Source: JANLTP01 sp031363055 (GTDB lineage Bacteria > Pseudomonadota > Gammaproteobacteria > Burkholderiales > Burkholderiaceae_E). From it: a DNA stretch of 29,935 nucleotides. Numbering within the stretch: position 1 is the stretch's first letter; each line of letters opens with the position of its first letter. The position numbers and the translations under genes are program-made. The notes beneath the pieces were generated by a model. That model ran no database searches. It saw nothing but the letters and a program-made list of their open reading frames with translations, and was not told where the DNA came from. This document shows positions 14,626-22,825 of the stretch, one piece after another. The stretch lies in assembly GCA_031363055.1 (NCBI GenBank), contig JANLTP010000073.1, forward strand, positions 1-29,935, in the 5' to 3' direction.

Positions 14626-15536
14626 CTACGCCGGAGTGGGCCAACCGGCCCGAGCGCGGCAGCGAATGGCTGCTCAAGCTCATGTATCGAATTGCCATGC
14701 TGATTGGGCGTCGAGCAGCCGGCGTCTTTCTGTATCCGATCGCAGCCTACTTTTGGATCACCACCGGCGCCGCTCGCCGTGACTCGAAAAGTTATCTGAC
14801 ACGTGTGCTCGGCCGGCCGCCGAATTGGCGGGAGAGCTATCGGCACTATCTGACCTTCTCGGTCACCATCCTCGATCGGTTCTATTTTCTGAGCGGACGA
14901 GCCGACGAGTTCGAGATTGATTTCCACGGCGAGGAAGCGGTCCTCGAGGCGCTGGCGCAGGGCCGTGGTGCTTTTCTGGTCGGCGCTCACTTGGGTAGCT
15001 TCGAGGCCTTGCGCATGCTGGTTCGACAACGGCCGCATCTACGTGTCGGCATGGCGATGTTCGAGGAGAATGCACAGAAGATCCGGCGACTTTTGACGGC
15101 CATTGACCCGACTTTGCTCGATGATGTCGTGCCGCTCGGGCACATGGATTCGATGATCCGGATTCAGGAGCGTCTGGAGCGCGGTGATATGGTCGGTTTT
15201 CTGGCCGATCGCTCGTTTGGGCACGACGCCAACCTGACCCTCGATTTCCTGGGGGATCCTGCGCAATTCCCCACCGGTGTGTTTCGCATGGCTTGCCTGC
15301 TCAAGCAGCCGGTGATTTTCATGACCGGTTTGTATCGCGGCGGCAATCGTTACGATGTTCGATTTGACCGGGTCATTGATTTTACGAATATCGAGCGCGC
15401 TGGACGTAGTCTGATGGTCGAGCAAGGCGTTAAGGAGTTTGCGGCCCGGATCGAAGCGCATTGTCGCCTCGCTCCGTACAATTGGTTCAACTTTTACGAC
15501 TTCTGGGCGCCGCCCGTCAAAGAGTCCAAGAGTTAG
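14622..15536 (+). CDS. LPLAT/LpxL-like lysophospholipid acyltransferase family protein
   Basis: A 304-residue membrane-associated acyltransferase of the LpxL/HtrB type. The catalytic H-x4-E motif is GAHLGSFE (His123, Glu128). FLADRSFG, the PTGVFRMACLLKQPVIFM segment and the C-terminal YNWFNFYDFW are typical of the family. It would move the finished aryl polyene chain from ACP to a lipid-like acceptor. In the characterised E. coli cluster I recall this activity being next to or fused with a glycosyltransferase; no glycosyltransferase domain exists here, so the acceptor sugar would have to come from elsewhere. Confidence 0.87.
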   Translation: MTTPEWANRPERGSEWLLKLMYRIAMLIGRRAAGVFLYPIAAYFWITTGAARRDSKSYLTRVLGRPPNWRESYRHYLTFSVTILDRFYFLSGRADEFEIDFHGEEAVLEALAQGRGAFLVGAHLGSFEALRMLVRQRPHLRVGMAMFEENAQKIRRLLTAIDPTLLDDVVPLGHMDSMIRIQERLERGDMVGFLADRSFGHDANLTLDFLGDPAQFPTGVFRMACLLKQPVIFMTGLYRGGNRYDVRFDRVIDFTNIERAGRSLMVEQGVKEFAARIEAHCRLAPYNWFNFYDFWAPPVKESKS

Positions 15537-15540
15537 GAGG

Positions 15541-16122
15541 TTGGCGATCAAATTTGTGCTAACGTTGACAGCGGCTTTCGCTTTGACGGCGACGACGCTT
15601 GGCATCAGACCCGCGACGGCCGCCGAATGGGGGCTGGGTCCGCTGTTGGCCGACATCGCCAAAAGTAACGGCGGCGTTGCCCGATTTGCCGAACGCAAGT
15701 TCGTGGCGGCGCTCGACACGCCGGTTGACACTACGGGAGAGTTGGTCTTCGTCAAGCCGGCACGACTTGAAAAGCGCACGCTCAAGCCACGCCCGGAAAC
15801 GCTGATTCTCGATGGCGATGACATGATCGTTGATCGCAACGGTACGCGCCGCACCTTCTCACTGAAGCAGCTTCCTGAGGCGGTCGCCATGGTGGAGAGT
15901 CTGCGCGCCACCTTGGCCGGCGATCGCGCCACACTCGAGGGCGTGTTCAACGTCGCGCTCGATGGTTCGGCCGCACGATGGAGTCTGATGTTGACGCCGA
16001 AATCCGCCGTCGGCGCGCGTATGCTCAAGGACGTTCGTATCAGTGGTGAGCAGGGCGAGCTGAATCTGATCGAGCTCGAACAAACCAATGGCGACCGCTC
16101 CGTGATGAAGGTTTTACGCTGA
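15541..16122 (+). CDS. LolA-like periplasmic lipoprotein-carrier protein of polyene cluster (ApeL-like)
   Basis: About 193 residues with a signal peptide (hydrophobic run from FVLTLTAAFALT to PATAA), then a LolA-type fold: GLGPLLADIAKSNGGVARFAERKFVAALDTPVDTTGELVFVKPARLEKRTLKPRPETLILDGD in overlapping segments. It would shuttle the polyene lipid across the periplasm together with the MMPL exporter. The start is unclear. AGGAGG (15535-15540) touches the TTG at 15541 with no spacer. The best spacing (6 bp) would place initiation at an ATC codon at 15547, giving M-KFVLTL; GTG at 15556 is 15 bp away. I give the TTG as the outer limit. Confidence 0.82.
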   Translation: MAIKFVLTLTAAFALTATTLGIRPATAAEWGLGPLLADIAKSNGGVARFAERKFVAALDTPVDTTGELVFVKPARLEKRTLKPRPETLILDGDDMIVDRNGTRRTFSLKQLPEAVAMVESLRATLAGDRATLEGVFNVALDGSAARWSLMLTPKSAVGARMLKDVRISGEQGELNLIELEQTNGDRSVMKVLR

Positions 16123-16136
16123 GCCATCGAGCCCCG

Positions 16137-18512
16137 TTGTCGGTTGGCCTGTGGGTGCTGGCCTTGGCCATCGCGCTGGTGGTCATCGTGCGTGCGCCGT
16201 TCCGGACCGACATGTCGGTGTTCCTGCCGCAGCGCCCGACGCCCGAACAGCGACTTTTATCGCAGAGTTTGACCGAGGGCGTAGCCTCACGTTTGCTGTT
16301 GATCGGCGTTGACGGCGTCGCTGCCGAGCGTCAGGCGGAAGTGTCCAACGCGCTGGCCGGCGTGCTGCGTAGCAACCCGCAATTTCGTACCGTCAACAAC
16401 GGTGCGCTGGACGGCCTGAAGGCCGATCAAGCCTTGTTGTTCGAACATCGCTATCAACTATCGCCGGCGATCTCGGCCGCGCAGTTTGAAGTGCCGCAAC
16501 TGCGCCAGGCACTCGAGGACACGATTGATCTGCTGTCGTCATCAGCCGGTGCGTTTGCGGGGCAGTTGGCCTTGCGCGACCCAACCGGTGAGACCCTGCG
16601 CATCGTCGAGGCGTTCTCGGCGGGGCAAACGCCGCGACTGCATGACGGCATCTGGGTGTCGGCCGACGGCAGGCGAATCATGATGTTGATTTACACAGCA
16701 GCCTCGGGCGGTGATCTCGATGCGCAACAGGCCGCCCTGGCCAGCATCGAGCAGGCGTTCGCGCAAGTGCAAGGTGACGGCCGGCTGAGCGCGGCCGGTC
16801 TGAGCTCGGCGCAAATGCAAGTGTCGGGGCCAGGCCGTTTTGCGGTCGAATCGCGGCGAGTGATTCAGGAAGACGTCACGCGCCTGAGTCTGATCGGCAC
16901 CGCGCTGGTGTTCGGATTGTTATGGCTGGCGTTTCGCTCACCATGGGCGATTGCACTCGCATTGGTGCCGATCGCCTCCGCGGTGATCGCCGGGGCCGCC
17001 AGCGTGGCGCTGGTGTTCGGTTCAATCCACGGCTTGACCATCGGATTTGGCACGACGCTGATCGGTGAATCGGTCGACTACGCGCTCTATCACCTGGTGC
17101 GGACGGCGAGCAGCAACCCGGCGCCGCCGCAGGCGTTCTGGCGAACCATTCGCCTGGGCGTCATGACGTCGGTCGTGGGCTTCGGCGCCTTGCTGTTCAC
17201 CGGCTTTCCGGGTCTGGCGCAATTGGCGGTTTTTTCAATCGCCGGCATCATTGTGGCGGCACTGGTGACCCAGACCGTCTTGCCGAGTCTGACGCCGGCG
17301 CACTTCAAGCCGCGCGACCTGGGCTGGCTCGACCATCAGATTGCTCAGGTGCTTCGACGCTGGCATGGCTGGCGGCGACTGGTGACCTTGGCGCTGTTAC
17401 TGTTGGCGGCGTTGACCTTGCTGGCTGCCGGCACCCGCAAGCAGTCGTTCTGGGACACCGACATCGCGTCGCTGAATCCGATCTCCAGTGCAGCACAGGC
17501 GCTGTTCGAGCAATTGCAAAACGAGTTGGGGGCGCCGGCAGCCGATCTCATGGTCGTCATCAGCGCTGCCACCGAGCAGCAGGTTCTGGCGGGCGCCGAA
17601 ACGGTCAGTGCGGCGCTCGATCCTCTGGTTCGCAACCAACAACTGGGCTCGTATGAGTCGCCGAGCAAGCTGTTGCCGCCAGCCTCGGTGCAAGTACAGC
17701 GGATGGCGAGCTTGCCCAGTGCCGAACAGTTGCAGGGGCGGCTCAAGGAGGCCGCACAGGGCTTGCCGATCAAGCTGGATCGATTGCAAGAGTTTGTGAA
17801 TGATGTTCAAAAGGCCAAAACGGCCGCACCGCTGACGCGCGCCGATCTGGCCAATACGCAACTCGGTGTGCGCGTCGAATCACAATTGGCGGGTCACCCC
17901 GGGCAGATGGCGGCCATCATCACCTTGCGGCCGGTCGCCGCTCAGACGATCGATGCCGCCTTGCTGGCGCGAAGCTTGCCCAAGCTGCCCGATGCGCAAG
18001 TCAGTTTGCTGGCCCTGAAGGCAGAAACCGACAAGCTCTACGGCGGCTACCTGAGCGAAGCGGCCTGGCTGTCGCTGGGCGGCGCGCTGGCCATTGTTGC
18101 GTTGCTGGTACTGGTGCTGCGGTCGGTTCGCAGCGTCGCCGTGGTGTGTGCGCCGCTGTTTGGCGCGGTAATACTGGTCATCGCCGGGTTCGCGGGTCTC
18201 GGCAAGCCCATGAATCTATTGCATCTGATCGGATTGCTGCTGGTGGTCGCGATTGGTTCGAACTATGCGTTGTTCCTGTACAGCCTGCGCGAGGGTGAAT
18301 TGGCCAGTGCACCGTCCTCTGGAACGCTGGCGTCGCTGGTACTGGCCAATCTGACCACGATGGCCGGCTTCAGTGTGCTGGCCGTCTCAAAAGTTCCGCT
18401 CTTATCCGCACTCGGCACTACGGTTGGGGCGGGTTGCGCGCTTGCCCTTGTACTATCTGGCCTGTGGATCGGTCCCGGCGGCAAGGATGTTTCTTCAATC
18501 GTACACTCGTAA
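16137..18512 (+). CDS. MMPL/RND-family exporter (ApeM-like)
   Basis: A 791-residue inner-membrane transporter with two halves. Each half has a single helix, a large periplasmic loop (residues about 25-250 and 435-640) and a bundle of helices (about 255-410 and 645-785). The conserved GFGTTLIGESVDYALYHL carries the proton-relay acidic residue of the family; the second half has AIGSNYALFLYSL. It would export the aryl polyene lipid to the periplasm for the LolA-like carrier encoded just upstream. The first usual start codon is TTG at 16137. An in-frame CTG at 16119 overlaps the carrier stop (CTGA) and would give a slightly longer N-terminus (LSHRAP), so the start is uncertain. Confidence 0.88.
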   Translation: MSVGLWVLALAIALVVIVRAPFRTDMSVFLPQRPTPEQRLLSQSLTEGVASRLLLIGVDGVAAERQAEVSNALAGVLRSNPQFRTVNNGALDGLKADQALLFEHRYQLSPAISAAQFEVPQLRQALEDTIDLLSSSAGAFAGQLALRDPTGETLRIVEAFSAGQTPRLHDGIWVSADGRRIMMLIYTAASGGDLDAQQAALASIEQAFAQVQGDGRLSAAGLSSAQMQVSGPGRFAVESRRVIQEDVTRLSLIGTALVFGLLWLAFRSPWAIALALVPIASAVIAGAASVALVFGSIHGLTIGFGTTLIGESVDYALYHLVRTASSNPAPPQAFWRTIRLGVMTSVVGFGALLFTGFPGLAQLAVFSIAGIIVAALVTQTVLPSLTPAHFKPRDLGWLDHQIAQVLRRWHGWRRLVTLALLLLAALTLLAAGTRKQSFWDTDIASLNPISSAAQALFEQLQNELGAPAADLMVVISAATEQQVLAGAETVSAALDPLVRNQQLGSYESPSKLLPPASVQVQRMASLPSAEQLQGRLKEAAQGLPIKLDRLQEFVNDVQKAKTAAPLTRADLANTQLGVRVESQLAGHPGQMAAIITLRPVAAQTIDAALLARSLPKLPDAQVSLLALKAETDKLYGGYLSEAAWLSLGGALAIVALLVLVLRSVRSVAVVCAPLFGAVILVIAGFAGLGKPMNLLHLIGLLLVVAIGSNYALFLYSLREGELASAPSSGTLASLVLANLTTMAGFSVLAVSKVPLLSALGTTVGAGCALALVLSGLWIGPGGKDVSSIVHS

Positions 18513-19269
18513 TTTCAAGCTTCGGCGAAGCCTTCTGGGCGCGTCGCTCATTGCCTTGTCCGGCTGCGCGGTATTGCGCCCGGCTGTGATCCCGATGGAG
18601 CAGATTACCGATCTCCTGCCCGGTGCCGCCGCTCGTCCCGGGCAGCGGCTACTGGTGGTGTTTTTGCCGGGTGCCTATGACGAACCGCAGGACTTCGTGC
18701 GATTCGGATTCATCGAAGCTTTGCGCAGCCGCAACCTGGCCGCCGATGCAATCGCCATCGACTCGCACTATGGATACTTCAAGGATTATTCGATCGCCGA
18801 ACGCATGCGCGATGATGTCATCGCGCCGGCCCGCGCCAAGGGTTATGAGCGCATCTGGCTGGTCGGCATTTCGCTCGGTGGCCTGGGATCGCTGTTGACG
18901 GCCGAGCGCTATCCGGGGGTGTCCGGCATTGTCGCTCTGGCACCGTTCATAGCGTCACCGCAAGCGATCGCCGAGGTTCGTCTGGCCGGCGGTCTGCGGC
19001 GTTGGCAGGCTGACTCGTCGACGGTCGCCAACGGTTGGGAAAAACGATTGTTGAGCTGGTTGAGCAAATATGATGCCGCCGCCGCAGGCTCGCCGCGACT
19101 GGTGCTCGGATTTGGTCGACAGGATCGCTTCGCCGACTCCTTGAGCGAGATTGCCAAGGTACTCGACCCGATGCGCGTGCTGACGCAGGACGGCGGTCAC
19201 GACTGGGACACCTGGAAGTCCTTGTGGCTGCGTTCGCTGGACTTGCTGGCCGGCGATCTGGTCGGATGA
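18487..19269 (+). CDS. Alpha/beta-hydrolase lipoprotein
   Basis: A 260-residue protein. The ATG at 18487 overlaps the exporter by 26 bp and gives a lipoprotein signal ending in LSGC, with Cys27 as the lipid-anchored residue. A longer frame from 18373 would bury this signal. The hydrolase fold shows the oxyanion strand VVFLPGAYD, nucleophile elbow GISLGG (Ser129), acid Asp213 (FGRQDRF) and His238 (GGHDWDTW). Known aryl polyene clusters often carry a small lipoprotein of unknown role (DUF3261) here; this enzyme seems to take its place. It may act on an ester in the exported lipid, which is inference. Confidence 0.82.
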   Translation: MFLQSYTRNFKLRRSLLGASLIALSGCAVLRPAVIPMEQITDLLPGAAARPGQRLLVVFLPGAYDEPQDFVRFGFIEALRSRNLAADAIAIDSHYGYFKDYSIAERMRDDVIAPARAKGYERIWLVGISLGGLGSLLTAERYPGVSGIVALAPFIASPQAIAEVRLAGGLRRWQADSSTVANGWEKRLLSWLSKYDAAAAGSPRLVLGFGRQDRFADSLSEIAKVLDPMRVLTQDGGHDWDTWKSLWLRSLDLLAGDLVG

Positions 19270-20060
19270 AAAACTGGTCGAAGCTGATGCGTTGGTCAGT
19301 TCCCTGGCATGGCGCCATGGCGCTCGGCTACGTTGTGGCGCCCGCGCATTGGCCGGTTTGGTTGAGTGGGTTGGTGCTCGATCATGCGGCGCTGACGGCG
19401 GCTGGTCTGACACCGCGATCGAAGATGCTGGGACCCAATCTCACCCGCCTGCCCGAGTCGGCGCGCTCGCAGCGCATGATTGCATTGACCTTCGATGACG
19501 GTCCCGATCCGGTCGTCACCCCGCAGGTGCTGGCCCTGTTGGCGCAGGCCCGTGCCCAGGCCAGTTTTTTCTGTATCGGTACGGCCTTGCGAGCGCATCC
19601 GCAAATTGCTGAACAAATCGTGAAGGCGGGTCATAGTCTCGAGAACCATACGCAGCATCACAGCCATCAGTTTTCCTTTCTGGGGCGTGCTGGCTTTCGA
19701 CGTGAAATAGCGGCGGCCCAGTCGACGGTGGCCAAGCTCAGCGGTGTGGCGCCGAAATTTTTTCGAGCGCCGGCCGGCCTGCGCAATCCGCTGTTGCAGC
19801 CGGTGTTGGCCGAACTCGGCCTGCAGTTGACGAGTTGGACGCGGCGCGGCTTCGATACGGTGGCGGGCGATGCCGAGCTTGTCTATCAACGGCTCGAAAA
19901 AAATCTGGCGGCCGGTGACATCTTGCTGCTGCACGATGGTCATGCAGCGCTCAGCCGTCGCGGCGCGCCGGTCATCCTGGAGGTGCTGCCGCGCTTGTTG
20001 GCGCGCATTGCCGAGCTCGGCTTGCGTCCGGTCAGCTTGCCACAGGCGTTCGCCTCATGA
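19266..20060 (+). CDS. NodB/CE4-type polysaccharide deacetylase
   Basis: A 264-residue carbohydrate esterase family 4 protein. Motif 1 TFDDGPD (Asp77, Asp78), motif 2 NHTQHH (His128 and His132 with Asp78 as metal triad), motif 3 RAPAG and motif 5 LLLHDGH are all present, so it looks active. The N-terminus is weakly hydrophobic (residues 8-40) and may anchor it in the membrane. It would remove N- or O-acetyl groups from a sugar. The ATG overlaps the hydrolase stop (ATGA) and its own stop overlaps the methyltransferase start, so it is an integral part of the polyene-like operon. This enzyme class is not part of the core aryl polyene set that I know. Confidence 0.9.
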   Translation: MKNWSKLMRWSVPWHGAMALGYVVAPAHWPVWLSGLVLDHAALTAAGLTPRSKMLGPNLTRLPESARSQRMIALTFDDGPDPVVTPQVLALLAQARAQASFFCIGTALRAHPQIAEQIVKAGHSLENHTQHHSHQFSFLGRAGFRREIAAAQSTVAKLSGVAPKFFRAPAGLRNPLLQPVLAELGLQLTSWTRRGFDTVAGDAELVYQRLEKNLAAGDILLLHDGHAALSRRGAPVILEVLPRLLARIAELGLRPVSLPQAFAS

Positions 20061-20776
20061 GCCGGGCAGAGTTCAAGGCCCTGGTCGATCTGGCCAGCGC
20101 ACGCTACAAACCGACCGGCCTGTTTTCGGGGCGCTTCGCCTATCATTTCGCGCGCGGCAAGCTGTTCGGCGATCCGGCGTTTCGGCATTCGCTGGAGCAA
20201 GGCTTGATCGGCAGTGGCGCACGCGTGCTCGACCTGGGTTGCGGTCAAGGCTTGTTGGCGGCGTTGCTGCTGGCCACCAACGTACAGTACCAGGCGAAGC
20301 GCTGGCCTGCCGATTGGGCACGACCACCGCTGGCGCCGCAACTGGTAGGTATTGAGTTGATGCCGGCCGATGTTGACCGCGCCCGGGCAGCGCTGGGATC
20401 GGAAGCCGAATTCGTCTTGGGTGATATTGCCAGGACACCGTTTCCGCCGTCGGACGTGGTGGTGATTCTCGACGTTCTGCACTACCTGCCTTTTGAAGAG
20501 CAGAACGATGTATTGCATCGCTTGCGGCTCGCCTTGCAGCCGCACGGCCGATTGTTGCTGCGCATTGGCGACGCCGACGGCGGTTTCGGTTTTCGGTTCA
20601 GCAATTGGGTCGATCGGGTGGTCACGCGTTGTCGTGGTCACCGGCTCGGCCGACTGTATTGCCGACCGCTGACCGAATGGATTCGCTTGTTGCGCGACTC
20701 GGGCTTTGACGTCAAGGTTCGGCCGATGAGTCAGGGCACGCTTTTTTCGAATGTACTTTTGATTGCTGATTTGTGA
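20057..20776 (+). CDS. Class I SAM-dependent methyltransferase
   Basis: A 239-residue methyltransferase. Motif I is VLDLGCGQG (residues 57-65), followed by VGIELMP, GDIARTPFPPSDVVVILDVLHYL (motif IV region) and a C-terminal part around GDADGGFGFRFSN. Aryl polyene clusters often contain a methyltransferase that modifies the aryl head group, and this is the natural candidate here. It overlaps the deacetylase by 4 bp. Its TGA stop lies inside the first unit of a 14-bp tandem array, and without that array the stop would overlap the ketosynthase GTG by 4 bp. Confidence 0.85.
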   Translation: MSRAEFKALVDLASARYKPTGLFSGRFAYHFARGKLFGDPAFRHSLEQGLIGSGARVLDLGCGQGLLAALLLATNVQYQAKRWPADWARPPLAPQLVGIELMPADVDRARAALGSEAEFVLGDIARTPFPPSDVVVILDVLHYLPFEEQNDVLHRLRLALQPHGRLLLRIGDADGGFGFRFSNWVDRVVTRCRGHRLGRLYCRPLTEWIRLLRDSGFDVKVRPMSQGTLFSNVLLIADL

Positions 20777-20828
20777 AGCTCGATTTTTTTAGTCCGACCT
20801 GTGAAGCTCGATTTGTGATGACCGATTT
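20773..20828 (+). repeat. Tandem array, 14-bp unit x4, bridging methyltransferase stop and ketosynthase start
   Basis: Units of the form GTGAAGCTCGATTT start at 20773, 20787 (degenerate), 20801 and 20815, each exactly 14 bp, and the ketosynthase start GTGAAGCC follows in phase at 20829. Unit one includes the methyltransferase TGA (20774-20776). The upstream bases GATTT (20768-20772) match the end of the unit. Deleting the four units leaves a perfect GTGA stop/start overlap. Confidence 0.9.
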
Positions 20829-22034
20829 GTGAAGCCGTTAGCTATTACCGCCTATACCGCGACCAGTTGCCTGGGCCTGGGGCTGGACGCTCAGCGCCGC
20901 GCGCTGTTGGAGATGCGCGGCGGACTCAAGCCGTGCACGTTCATGGATCTGAATCTGTCGAGCTGGATCGGTGAGGTGTCAGCAATTGACGAGCGCCCCT
21001 TGCCCGAGGATTTTGCGGCCTACGAGTGCCGCAACAACCGCTTGGCTCGAATCGGTCTCGAGCAAGACGGCATCGACGCCCAAGTTCGCCGCGCGATTGA
21101 TCAATACGGCGGCTCGCGAGTCGGCCTGTTTCTGGGCTCCAGCACGTCCGGGCTGCTGAGCACCGAGCTCGCCTATCGGCAGCGCGATGCGGCCACCGGC
21201 GCGCTACCGTCGAGCTTTCATTACGCTGAAACGCACAACATGTATTCGCTGGCCAGTTTCGTCAAGGATTGGCTGGGCATGACCGGCCCCTCCAGCCTGG
21301 TTTCGGTGGCCTGTGCCTCGAGCGCCAAGGTTTTTGCAACGGCAGCTCGTGCCATTGAAGTGGGACTGATCGACGCCGCGCTGGTCGGTGGTGTCGATAC
21401 CCTCTGTCTGACTACACTATACGGGTTCGGTTCGCTCGAACTATTGTCACCGGAAGTCTGTCGACCGTTTGACGAAGCGCGCAGCGGTATATCGATCGCC
21501 GAGGCCGCCGGCTTTGCCTTGCTCGAGCGCCAGCCGCCGGGCGCAGGTGTGCAAGCGCAGCCAACCCTGTACCTGGAGGGTTTCGGCGAGTCGAGTGATG
21601 CTTATCATATGTCCTCGCCGCATCCCGAGGGACTGGGTGCGCAGCAAGCGATGAAACGTGCGTTGCGAGAAGCGCACTTGGGTAGCGGCGATATTGACTA
21701 CATCAACTTGCATGGCACCGCTACGCCGAGTAACGATAACGCCGAGGACGCGGCGGTGTTCTCGGTCTTTGAAGGCCAGGTGCCGGTCAGCTCGACCAAG
21801 GGCGCCCATGGTCACACGCTGGGTGCGGCTGGCGCGCTCGAAGCGGCGGTGGCCCTGATCGCCTTGCAAGCGCAGTTCATGCCGGCCGGCTTGAATGTCA
21901 ATCGACTCGATGCGCGCCTCAGAAGTCCGTATCTGACGCAAAACAAGCCAGCCAGGCTGCGTCATGTCATGAGCAATTCGTTCGGATTTGGCGGCGCCAA
22001 TTGCTCGCTCGTCTTTGGAGTCGGGCCGGCATGA
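20829..22034 (+). CDS. Beta-ketoacyl-ACP synthase (ApeO-like)
   Basis: A 401-residue condensing enzyme with the full Cys-His-His triad: Cys162 (SVACASSAK), His295 (NLHGTATPSND) and His329 (KGAHGHTLGAAGALEA). The C-terminal NSFGFGGANCSLV is also normal. It starts at GTG 20829, in phase with the repeat array, and has no Shine-Dalgarno site, so translation may depend on coupling. The next gene is a shorter ketosynthase-like protein without the active Cys and overlaps by 4 bp, so the two probably form a KS:CLF heterodimer that sets chain length. A second full-length ketosynthase (ApeR-like) is not present. Confidence 0.9.
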   Translation: MKPLAITAYTATSCLGLGLDAQRRALLEMRGGLKPCTFMDLNLSSWIGEVSAIDERPLPEDFAAYECRNNRLARIGLEQDGIDAQVRRAIDQYGGSRVGLFLGSSTSGLLSTELAYRQRDAATGALPSSFHYAETHNMYSLASFVKDWLGMTGPSSLVSVACASSAKVFATAARAIEVGLIDAALVGGVDTLCLTTLYGFGSLELLSPEVCRPFDEARSGISIAEAAGFALLERQPPGAGVQAQPTLYLEGFGESSDAYHMSSPHPEGLGAQQAMKRALREAHLGSGDIDYINLHGTATPSNDNAEDAAVFSVFEGQVPVSSTKGAHGHTLGAAGALEAAVALIALQAQFMPAGLNVNRLDARLRSPYLTQNKPARLRHVMSNSFGFGGANCSLVFGVGPA

Positions 22035-22825
22035 AGGTATCGATTCATGCGGTCAGCGTGATCCTGCCGGGTGTCGAGAATTGGGCGCAGGCGCAACCAG
22101 TACTGCTCGGTCAGGCCCGCATCGAATTACGACCGGTGGTGGTGCCGATCTCGTCCCGGTTACCGGCAACCGAACGTCGGCGCGTTGGACTGTCTGTGAA
22201 GCTCGCTTTGGCGTTGGCCGAACAGCTCTTTGCGAACAGCAGCATCGCAGCGTCCGAGGTAGCGACCATCTTTACCTCGTCGGGCGGTGATGGCGAGAAT
22301 TGCCACATACTGTGCGAGGCCCTGGCGCAAGCGCAGCCATCGCTGTCACCGACTCGATTCACCAACTCGGTTCACAATGCGCCGGCCGGCTATTGGGGTA
22401 TTGCGGCACAGTCGAGGCCGCCGTCGTCGAGCCTGTGTGCCTATGACGCGAGTTTCGCGGCCGGCCTCATCGAAGCGGCGGTATATGCTCAATACGAGCC
22501 GGAACCGGTTGCCTTGATTGCCTACGACGTGTCTTATCCCGAACCCCTGAACAGCAAGCGTCATATCCCGGCCCCAGCAGGGATCGCGTTGCTGTTGGCC
22601 GCACCGGGCAAATTGCTGGCGCCTTTGGCCAGCATCGAGCTGATGGGCTACGAGACCGGCGATGCGACTGCGCTCGATGATCCGCTGCTTGAATCGCTGC
22701 GGCAAGGCATACCGGCCGCCAGGGGTTTGCCGCTGCTGGTTGCGTTAGCGCGCCGTAACGCCGGCATACTGAAGCTGGCTGGCAATCGCGATCAGATCTT
22801 GCCGATCGAGGTCAGGTTTGAATGA
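22031..22825 (+). CDS. Beta-ketoacyl synthase-like chain length factor (ApeC-like)
   Basis: A 264-residue short ketosynthase-like protein. It retains the N-terminal KS core (FTSSGGDGEN, RFTNSVHNAPAGYW at 110-122, YDASFAAGLIEA) but has no active-site Cys where a ketosynthase would have one and lacks the C-terminal His motifs. This is the typical form of the chain-length-factor partner in aryl polyene clusters. It would be catalytically inactive and support the preceding ketosynthase. The ATG overlaps the ketosynthase stop (ATGA); its own end overlaps the dehydratase start by 8 bp. Confidence 0.85.
   Translation: MKVSIHAVSVILPGVENWAQAQPVLLGQARIELRPVVVPISSRLPATERRRVGLSVKLALALAEQLFANSSIAASEVATIFTSSGGDGENCHILCEALAQAQPSLSPTRFTNSVHNAPAGYWGIAAQSRPPSSSLCAYDASFAAGLIEAAVYAQYEPEPVALIAYDVSYPEPLNSKRHIPAPAGIALLLAAPGKLLAPLASIELMGYETGDATALDDPLLESLRQGIPAARGLPLLVALARRNAGILKLAGNRDQILPIEVRFE

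Noticed and set aside
15039..16127. Long minus-strand open frame (362 codons) over the acyltransferase and LolA-like genes
   Set aside because: No domain, very Ser/Arg-rich translation, and the opposite strand carries two clear family members with overlapping operon structure.
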